The notes under the pieces were generated by a model. That model saw nothing but the letters and a program-made list of their open reading frames with translations, was not told the origin of the DNA and made no database searches. A DNA stretch of 64,000 nucleotides, from the NCBI GenBank assembly GCA_001664505.1, contig CP011806.1, positions 718,020 through 782,019 on the forward strand, given 5' to 3'. Every line of letters starts with the position of its first letter. Within the stretch, counting starts at the first letter, position 1. This document shows positions 56,348-64,000 of the stretch, piece by piece. The stretch comes from Acidobacteria bacterium Mor1 (GTDB lineage Bacteria > Acidobacteriota > Polarisedimenticolia > Polarisedimenticolales > Polarisedimenticolaceae). The translations under genes were made by a program, and so were the position numbers.

Positions 56348-57310
56348 GTGTTCGAAGAAGACAGTTTCGAGGAACCGATTCTGGACCTGGAGCGCCGTAT
56401 CGAAGCGCTCTCCGACACCGGCGACGACCCGGCGACCCGCAACCAGCGGCAGCGCCTGGAGCAGGAACTCCGGGAGATCCGTGAGCGGATCATGTCGGAT
56501 CTGACGCCCTGGCAGAAGACCCTGCTGGCCCGTCACGCCAAACGGCCCTACACCCTCGACTACATCGAACACATGATCGAGGACTTCGTCGAGATTCACG
56601 GAGACCGCAAGTTCGCCGACGACCCGGCGATCGTGGCCGGCTTCGGCGACTTCCGCGGCCGTCCGGTCCTGGTGCTCGGCCATCAGAAGGGCCGGGACAC
56701 CAAGGAAAAGATCCACCGCAATTTCGGCATGCCCCGGCCCGAGGGCTACCGCAAGGCGATGCGGGCGATGAACATGGCGGAGAAGTTCCGCCGGCCGATC
56801 ATCACCTTCATCGACACCCCGGGAGCCTATCCCGGCATCGGAGCCGAGGAGCGGGGCCAGGCCGAGGCGATCGCCTTCAACCTGCGCGAGATGGCCAAGC
56901 TGACCGTCCCGGTGGTCGCCACGGTCACCGGCGAGGGGGGCAGCGGCGGAGCCCTGGCCATCGGCGTAGGCAACCGGGTCAACATGCTGGAGCACTCGGT
57001 CTACTCGGTGATCAGCCCCGAGGGTTGTGCCGCGATCCTCTGGCGGGACCCGTCCAAGAACCGTGAGGCGGCCAAGGCGATGCGTTTGACCGCCCAGCAG
57101 CTGGTCGGCCTCGACATCGTCGATGCGGTGATCAAGGAGGTCTCCGGCGGGGCCCATGTCGATGCGGCGCACCAGGCGGAAATCCTCGGCGACGTCGTCG
57201 ACGAACAGCTGCGCACGCTGGAATCGCTGAACGGCGAGGAGCTGACGGCCCAGCGCCACGAGCGCTTCCGCCAGCTCGGCAAGTTCACCGACGGGGCGTT
57301 GTCCGCTTGA
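56348..57310 (+). CDS. accA: Acetyl-CoA carboxylase carboxyltransferase subunit alpha
   Basis: Transfers the carboxyl group from biotin to acetyl-CoA to make malonyl-CoA, feeding the fab genes. 320 residues from GTG 56348 (GGGGGA just upstream), which places the family start FEEDSFEEPILDLERRIEAL correctly. It shows RPYTLDYIEHMIEDF, GRDTKEKIHRNFGMPRPEGYRKA, DTPGAYPGIGAEERGQAEAI and GEGGSGGALAIGVG. The 3' end overlaps the convergent mazG gene by 26 bases. Confidence 0.97.
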   Translation: MFEEDSFEEPILDLERRIEALSDTGDDPATRNQRQRLEQELREIRERIMSDLTPWQKTLLARHAKRPYTLDYIEHMIEDFVEIHGDRKFADDPAIVAGFGDFRGRPVLVLGHQKGRDTKEKIHRNFGMPRPEGYRKAMRAMNMAEKFRRPIITFIDTPGAYPGIGAEERGQAEAIAFNLREMAKLTVPVVATVTGEGGSGGALAIGVGNRVNMLEHSVYSVISPEGCAAILWRDPSKNREAAKAMRLTAQQLVGLDIVDAVIKEVSGGAHVDAAHQAEILGDVVDEQLRTLESLNGEELTAQRHERFRQLGKFTDGALSA

Positions 57311-58088
57311 CCGCCTGCCAGCGTTCCTCGAGCGCATCGAGATCGCAGTCCTGAACCTGCCGGCCCTCGTCGGCGAGGCTCCGCTCCAGAGCGCGGAAGC
57401 GCTGTTCGAACTTGCGGTTCGCTCGTTGGAGCGCCCGCTCGGGGTCGATCTCCGAGCGGCGCGCCAGCTGGATCGTGGCGAACAGCAGATCGCCGAGCTC
57501 TTCCTCGACCGCATCGGCGTCCCGCTGATCCATCGCCTCACGTAGCTCGCCCATCTCCTCGTCGACCTTGCGCAGCACCGCGGCCGCATCGGGCCAGTCG
57601 AAGCCGACCCGGGCGGTCTTGACCCCGAGGCGCTGCGCCCGCATCAGAGAGGGGAGGGACGCCGGGATCCCGGCCAGGATCGAGTCCCGGGCGGGCTTGC
57701 CTGCCGCCTCCTTCTCCTTGCGCTTGATCTCCTCCCAGTTGCGGAGCACCTCGTCGGCGTCCTCGGCGGTCTCGTCGCCGAAGATATGGGGGTGGCGGCG
57801 GATCATCTTCTCGGCGATCCCGCGCACCACGTCCGGAGCCTCGAAGGCACCCTGCTCCTTGGCCAAGCGGGACAGGAACACGATCTGGAACAGCAGGTCG
57901 CCCAGTTCCTCCCGCAACTCACCCAGATCCCCCTGGTCCAGGGCGTCGGCGACCTCGTAGCACTCCTCCAGCAGGTAGCTGCGGAGGGACTCGAAGGACT
58001 GCTCCAGATCCCAGGGGCAGCCGCTCTCCGGGTCCCGCAGTCGGTCCATGATCGAGACCAAAGTCTCGAATTTATCGACCTGATCCAT
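57285..58088 (-). CDS. mazG: Nucleoside triphosphate pyrophosphohydrolase MazG
   Basis: Removes pyrophosphate from NTPs, with a housekeeping role and an influence on (p)ppGpp responses. 267 residues, two MazG domains in tandem. The N-terminal one has CPWDLEQSFESLRSYLLEECYEVADAL and LREELGDLLFQIVF with the metal-binding Glu/Asp pattern. The second (about 165-260) has a further EELGDLLFATIQL. Convergent with accA. Confidence 0.96.
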   Translation of the reverse strand: MDQVDKFETLVSIMDRLRDPESGCPWDLEQSFESLRSYLLEECYEVADALDQGDLGELREELGDLLFQIVFLSRLAKEQGAFEAPDVVRGIAEKMIRRHPHIFGDETAEDADEVLRNWEEIKRKEKEAAGKPARDSILAGIPASLPSLMRAQRLGVKTARVGFDWPDAAAVLRKVDEEMGELREAMDQRDADAVEEELGDLLFATIQLARRSEIDPERALQRANRKFEQRFRALERSLADEGRQVQDCDLDALEERWQAVKRTTPRR

Positions 58089-58252
58089 GGCTGGGGGGCT
58101 CCTTGACTCACCCGGGGCCGGACCGCATGTTTGGCCCGGGTCAGGTCACCTGCTCGTAGGGCTAAGGTGCGATCGGCGTGATTGAAACCGCGAGAACGCC
58201 AATGGTACCATCGGCGCACGAAGCGCTCGAAGCCGAGCCGGTGAGGTTGATC

Positions 58253-58723
58253 GTGAGCGATAGATCGGGTTCCGAGGAGGACGCCAAGCGGCCGATCAAG
58301 GTGGTCGACCGGCGTGCGTTCACTGCCGACGGAGAGCGGCGAGAGGGCTCCGACGACGAAGGGTCGCCGGAGGTCGCAGAGCAGCAGCAGGCCCAGGCGC
58401 CTCCCCCAACGGAGGAGGCACCGGCGGCGGAGGGCTTCGAACACAAGCCCGTCGAAGAGCCGGAAGGGGTCGACTTCACCATGCTGCTCAACGCCATGGC
58501 GCAACCGGCGCTGCTCTTTCTCGGCGAGATTCCCCACCCCGATTCGAATCAGCCCACGGTCGATCTGGTGCAGGCGCGCCTGCAGATCGACATGCTCGAT
58601 CTGTTGCGTGTGAAGTGCCGCGGCAACCTGACCAAGCAAGAGGAAGGGTTGCTGGACCGGGTGCTTTATCAGCTGCGCATGCTCTACGTCACGCGCTCCG
58701 GATCCGCCAACCCACAGCCATAG
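58253..58723 (+). CDS. DUF1844 protein
   Basis: 156 residues from GTG 58253, chosen because GAGG lies 6 bases upstream and family members begin near IKVVDRRAFTADGERR. A disordered Gln/Glu/Pro-rich stretch (about 35-75) leads to the DUF1844 core (about 80-150; FTMLLNAMAQPALLFLGEIP, VDLVQARLQIDMLDLLRVKCRGNLTKQE). The family is small, cytosolic and widespread in Acidobacteria and delta-proteobacteria; its function is not known. The next gene begins 24 bases downstream. Confidence 0.88.
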   Translation: MSDRSGSEEDAKRPIKVVDRRAFTADGERREGSDDEGSPEVAEQQQAQAPPPTEEAPAAEGFEHKPVEEPEGVDFTMLLNAMAQPALLFLGEIPHPDSNQPTVDLVQARLQIDMLDLLRVKCRGNLTKQEEGLLDRVLYQLRMLYVTRSGSANPQP

Positions 58724-58746
58724 CCGCCACGTAGCCGTTCGGCGCG

Positions 58747-60819
58747 GTGTCGAAGCGCTCGTGGGGCCCGGGGTTCGGGTTGAAGCGCGCATTGTTGCTG
58801 CTAGCCGTGGGATTGACGCTGGCCCTCTGGGGCCAGGCGGTGGTCCCGGTGTACGCCCAGGAAGCCGACTCCGGCGTGATTCGCCTGGGAGGCAAGCGTA
58901 CCGCCGACCCTGAACCGGTCGAACAACAGTCCTCCGACTCCGAACAGCATTTCGGCGGCGCCCGCCGTGGCTTCGACTACGACGCGTTCCGCGCCCGCCT
59001 CGAGACCTACTGGTTCCAACGCAAGGCGTTCCTGGCCCACGGCCGTGACGGCGACGCCGACCGCCAGGCGGAGCTGATTCGCGCCTTCTGCCTGGAAGAA
59101 GGGGTCAGCCGGCTGGAGGGGCTCTCCAGCGCATTGATCTCCGAGGCCAAGCGCTACATGCGGGAAGGGGACTACGCCCAGGCGCGCAAGTCGCTTGACC
59201 TGGCCGAGGCCTTCGACCCCGGCCGCCCCCAGATCGCCGTGGCCCGTGCCGCCCTGGCCTACGAGTCCGGACTCGGCTACCTGACCACCGCCGGGGAGTT
59301 CGCGCGGGCGTTGCGGCTGTCGGTCCTCGGATCGGCGAGCAACATGACCTTGCTCAATCAGCTCGCCATCGTGTTGCTCGTTGCCCTCCTGGCCAGCATC
59401 GCGGTCTTCGCGCTGCTGATGATCTATCGCTACCAGGTGCCGTTCCGCCACGAGGTCGAGGAGTGGATGGCCGCTCACGGCAAGGAGCGGTTCGGCCCCG
59501 CAGCCGGCTGGGCGCTCCTGCTCCTGCCGTTCCTGCTCTGGATCGCCGCCGGGTGGGTGGTGGTCTACTGGCTGGTACTGACCTTCCGCTACATGCGGCG
59601 CAGCGAACGGCTGGCCACCGTGACCCTGCTTCTCGGCATCGCCCTGGCTGTGCCCGGCTACCGGGTCGCCATCGCGCTGTACGGCGTGACCGCCGATCCG
59701 GTCGTCCGCACCACGCTGGCCTCGGCCGGAGGCTCCTACGCCCCGGACCGCATCGTGCGGCTGCGGCAACTGGTCGAGCGCTACCCCGACGACCCGATCT
59801 ACCGCTTCCTGCTGGCCGGCCTGTACAAGAACGGCCGCTACTTCGAAGAGGCCTTCGCCGAGTACAAGCAGGTGCTCGACCTCGAGCCGTCGATCCACCA
59901 GGCCCACATCAACATCGGCAACATCTTCTACCTGTCCGGACAGCACGCAGAAGCCAGCGCCGCGTATACCAAGGCGCTCGAGCTGCAACCGGGGTCGCCG
60001 CTCGCGCTCTACAACCTGCACCTGGCCCAGTCGGAAACCTTCCACTTCAAGGATGCCGAGGTCTCCCTGGCCAAGGCCCGCAACCACGACGCCGAGGAGG
60101 TCACCCGCCTGATGACCACCTCGAAGGACAAGGACGGGCGGCCGATGGTCGCCGATGCCGAGGTCCAGCTCGGGGCGATCTGGCAGGCCGCCCTCGAGGG
60201 TCGCGGTTTCGAGCAACGGATGGAACTGCAGTCCGGCGGGGGAGTGGCCTCGATGGCACGCCGCCTGGTCAACCCGGTCTCGATCGCGTCCCTGCTGGCG
60301 ATGATCGCCTGCGTGGTCGTGGGCATCGCGTCGGCGGGCAGCGACCCGGCGCGCCGCTGCATTCGCTGCGGCCGCCCGTTCTGCCACATGTGCAAGAGCC
60401 GGCGTGAGGGCCACGAGTACTGCAGCCAATGCCTGCACCTGTTCGTCATCGGGGACGGCCTCGCTCCCGAGACCAAGACCCGCAAGCTCTACGAGGTCGA
60501 CCGCCATGAGCGGCGCAACCGCACGCTGCGCAAACTGCTGTCGTTCCTGCTGCCCGGCTCGGCCCATCTGCTGCGTGGCCGCTCGGCAAGCGGATGCGTG
60601 CTGATCCTGCTGTGGATCGCCGCCCTGATCAGCTGGCAACCCTCCGCCCTCGTTCCGCTGGAACAGGTGGCCGGAGCCGATCTGCGCCTAGACCTGCTGC
60701 AGGAGGGGGTCGTCCCCGCAGCCTTCGTACTCAACCCCACCGGGGTGCTGGCACTGATTGCCGCCGTCCTGGTCTGGTTCAGCGGCAACATCTGGCGCTG
60801 GCGCCGCCGGGAGCTGTGA
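58747..60819 (+). CDS. Membrane protein with TPRs and a cysteine-rich zinc ribbon
   Basis: 690 residues from GTG 58747 (TTG 58780 is an alternative). A signal-type helix (about 14-37) precedes a helical periplasmic part. Two membrane pairs follow (about 205-225, and 250-310 with two to three spans). A TPR array (about 340-440) contains RFLLAGLYKNGRYFEEAFAEYKQVLDL, then AHINIGNIFYLSGQHAEASAAY. Another span near 505-525 is followed by a zinc-ribbon-like block (CIRCGRPFCHMC ... YCSQC), and two C-terminal spans end in WRWRRREL. The order suggests a transmembrane scaffold. I do not recognise a named family. The next gene starts one base after the stop. Confidence 0.65.
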   Translation: MSKRSWGPGFGLKRALLLLAVGLTLALWGQAVVPVYAQEADSGVIRLGGKRTADPEPVEQQSSDSEQHFGGARRGFDYDAFRARLETYWFQRKAFLAHGRDGDADRQAELIRAFCLEEGVSRLEGLSSALISEAKRYMREGDYAQARKSLDLAEAFDPGRPQIAVARAALAYESGLGYLTTAGEFARALRLSVLGSASNMTLLNQLAIVLLVALLASIAVFALLMIYRYQVPFRHEVEEWMAAHGKERFGPAAGWALLLLPFLLWIAAGWVVVYWLVLTFRYMRRSERLATVTLLLGIALAVPGYRVAIALYGVTADPVVRTTLASAGGSYAPDRIVRLRQLVERYPDDPIYRFLLAGLYKNGRYFEEAFAEYKQVLDLEPSIHQAHINIGNIFYLSGQHAEASAAYTKALELQPGSPLALYNLHLAQSETFHFKDAEVSLAKARNHDAEEVTRLMTTSKDKDGRPMVADAEVQLGAIWQAALEGRGFEQRMELQSGGGVASMARRLVNPVSIASLLAMIACVVVGIASAGSDPARRCIRCGRPFCHMCKSRREGHEYCSQCLHLFVIGDGLAPETKTRKLYEVDRHERRNRTLRKLLSFLLPGSAHLLRGRSASGCVLILLWIAALISWQPSALVPLEQVAGADLRLDLLQEGVVPAAFVLNPTGVLALIAAVLVWFSGNIWRWRRREL

Positions 60820-60820
60820 C

Positions 60821-62092
60821 GTGGCCCTACAGGGAACGCTAAAGGACTTCGGCCTCGCCGATATCTTCCAGCTGATCGGCATTCAGCGGAAGACCGGCAC
60901 CCTGACCCTCGAGAACGACGAGGACACGGTCACCGTACGTTTCAGCGAAGGCCAGGTGGTCGGCGCCGACACCCGCCTGCGCAACCTCGAGGATCTCCTC
61001 GGCTCGGTGCTTGTGCGCACCGGACGCATCACCGAGGCGCAACTGCAGGAGGCGCTCAAGGTCCAGAACGACACGCTGCAGCGCCTGGGCTACGTGCTGG
61101 TCGAACAGCGCTTCATCTCCGAGGAGGACCTGCGGGAAGCGTTGCTGATCCAGGTCACCCAGATGGTGTACCGGCTGTTCCGCTGGCGTGAGGGCCGCTA
61201 CCACTTCGACCCCCAGCAGAAGGTCGAGTTCGAGAAGTTGTTCCAGCCGATCGGCGCCGAGACCATCCTGATGGAAGGCGCGCGGATGATCGACGAATGG
61301 CCGATCATCGAGCGCAAGATCCGCTCGGAGAAGATGGTCTTTCGACGCGCCCCCGCCGCGGCCCGGGTCGCCGGGCTCGACGGCGCGGTCGAGTCGATCA
61401 TCGACCAGGACCTGGAACTCAGTCTCGGCTCCGGCGCCGAAGTTCAGGCTCCCGACCCGGAGATCAGCCTCTCGCCCGAGGAGCGGGACATCCTGCGCAT
61501 GGTCGACGGCAGGGCTTCGGTGCAGGAGATCGTCGACCGCTCGGCGCTGGGTGAGTTCGACACCTATCGGATTCTCTACGAGCTCCTGACCCGGAACCTG
61601 GTTCAGGAGGTCAAGGTGGTCGCCACCGGGGTGACCTCAGGCGCGGCCGCCCGTGCAGGGGTCTGGGTCTCCCGGGCTCTCGTGGGCCTGGTCCTGTTGG
61701 CCTCACTGCTCGCGGTGGCGACCCTGGATCGCAATCCGCTGACCCCCTGGAAGCTGGCGGCGTCCAACGGTTCGACCGATCAGCTCCGGGGCTACGCCAG
61801 CCGGGTGCGCCTGGAGCGCATCGAGGAGGCGATCCGGGTGTTCTACCTGGACATGGGGACCGTGCCCACCGGCCTCGATTCCCTGGCCAGCGGGGGATAC
61901 CTGGAGCAGGCGGACCTGCTCGACCCCTGGGGCCGGACCTACGGCTACGAGCTGGCCAGCGGGGGATACCGGCTGTTCGGCTACGACGCCGCCGGCGATC
62001 CGGACGAGGATCTCAAGGTCAACCGAAAGTTCAGCGCAAGTCAGCGCATGATGCTCGATGGCGCGATATCGTCGCCGACCTCCGGGGGATAG
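60821..62092 (+). CDS. PATAN (DUF4388) protein fused to a pseudopilin-like domain
   Basis: 423 residues from GTG 60821, directly after the previous stop. Residues 1-130 are a PATAN/DUF4388 unit (QGTLKDFGLADIFQLIGIQRKTG, VRFSEGQVVGADT) merging into an MshEN-like helical repeat (LLGSVLVRTGRITEAQLQEALKVQ, LGYVLVEQRFISEEDLREALLIQ). A central helical region (about 140-270) precedes one membrane span (about 283-303). The last 95 residues copy the C-terminal half of GspG-type major pseudopilins (IEEAIRVFYLDMGTVPTGLDSL, GGYL, DPWGRTYGYEL, YRLFGYD). The pilin signal helix is absent, so the domain is held by the internal span. This suggests a cytosol-to-periplasm connector for a type II/IV pilus-like machine. 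Confidence 0.75.
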   Translation: MALQGTLKDFGLADIFQLIGIQRKTGTLTLENDEDTVTVRFSEGQVVGADTRLRNLEDLLGSVLVRTGRITEAQLQEALKVQNDTLQRLGYVLVEQRFISEEDLREALLIQVTQMVYRLFRWREGRYHFDPQQKVEFEKLFQPIGAETILMEGARMIDEWPIIERKIRSEKMVFRRAPAAARVAGLDGAVESIIDQDLELSLGSGAEVQAPDPEISLSPEERDILRMVDGRASVQEIVDRSALGEFDTYRILYELLTRNLVQEVKVVATGVTSGAAARAGVWVSRALVGLVLLASLLAVATLDRNPLTPWKLAASNGSTDQLRGYASRVRLERIEEAIRVFYLDMGTVPTGLDSLASGGYLEQADLLDPWGRTYGYELASGGYRLFGYDAAGDPDEDLKVNRKFSASQRMMLDGAISSPTSGG

Positions 62093-62093
62093 C

Positions 62094-62122
62094 TTGACAA
62101 CCCCCGGGCCCCATCTTAACTA
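62094..62122 (+). promoter_or_regulatory. dnaK promoter region
   Basis: A perfect TTGACA (62094-62099) precedes two -10 candidates. CCCCATCT (62109-62116) resembles the heat-shock sigma-32 -10 but stands only 9 bases away. TTAACT (62116-62121) has a 16-base spacer. Overlapping vegetative and heat-shock promoters are possible. No CIRCE repeat is seen before dnaK. Confidence 0.4.
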
Positions 62123-62180
62123 CCTGCCGTGCCCAGCGACGTCGCTGGACCTAAATCGAAGACACGCAGGGAGTTAACGG

Positions 62181-64000
<1,820 letters not shown>

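Noticed and set aside
62101..62180. CIRCE operator before dnaK
   Set aside because: No TTAGCACTC-N9-GAGTGCTAA-like inverted repeat is present.

Overview
The window is 64 kb of high-GC bacterial chromosome. It is gene-dense, mostly on the + strand, and looks like core genome rather than an accessory island. The cell is diderm: it encodes an Omp85 barrel protein, TamB-like domains, MurJ, a lytic transglycosylase and periplasmic transglutaminase-like proteins. Several traits together suggest Acidobacteriota or a close relative: a short DUF1844 protein, two DUF4388/PATAN proteins, an ECF sigma factor overlapping a Ser/Thr kinase with C-terminal TPRs, an archaeal-type GAPDH, and a HprK-RapZ-EIIA-HPr-EI operon without permease genes. 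The phylum is an inference; no rRNA gene is present. TTG and GTG starts are common.

Layout. 1-4.2 kb: glyS (cut by the left edge) overlapping ppdK. 4.2-11.6 kb: a histone-H1-like/DksA chimera, then a 2068-residue TamB-Omp85 fusion. 11.7-16.7 kb: a stand-alone sigma region 3.2/4 protein, mutL, a lytic transglycosylase with a probably leaderless promoter, and a PATAN/J-like/TPR protein. 16.7-22.5 kb: yceD-rpmF-fabH-fabD-fabG-acpP-fabF behind one strong promoter, with several short in-frame or intergenic tandem repeats. 22.6-24.6 kb: an HNH nuclease gene on the other strand. 24.8-31.6 kb: archaeal-type GAPDH divergent from the regulatory PTS operon, then a MerR/coiled-coil regulator. 31.7-37.2 kb: tRNA-Pro(GGG), two exported proteins of unknown function, and a pair of DUF3857/transglutaminase-like proteins, one of them apparently dead. 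37.4-43.5 kb: bactofilin, a GT2 glycosyltransferase, a YfhO-like membrane protein, surE, pcm, a DedA-like protein and tRNA-Pro(CGG). 44-49.1 kb: the ECF sigma/kinase pair, an orphan protein and a 16-cysteine secreted repeat protein. 49.2-58.1 kb: apt, tRNA-Arg(CCT), a YfgM-like protein, a secreted protein, ssb, murJ, dtd, xerD, a CCA-adding/poly(A)-polymerase family gene, accA and mazG. 58.2-64 kb: DUF1844, a TPR/zinc-ribbon membrane protein, a PATAN-pseudopilin fusion, and dnaK cut by the right edge.

How it works together. Fatty-acid initiation and elongation genes are co-transcribed with ribosomal protein bL32 and YceD. Carbon sensing is represented by HPr with both His15 and Ser46, its kinase/phosphorylase and EI, next to GAPDH; ppdK also sits at the PEP/pyruvate node. 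Envelope biogenesis recurs throughout (TamB-Omp85, bactofilin, GT2/YfhO-like, MurJ, lytic transglycosylase).

The most unusual item is the single uninterrupted polypeptide joining an inner-membrane TamB-type bridge to a five-POTRA Omp85 barrel. Next are the PATAN-pseudopilin fusion, the H1-like/DksA/poly-Asp chimera and the truncated sigma protein. All functional calls rest on motif recognition by eye; no database search was run.
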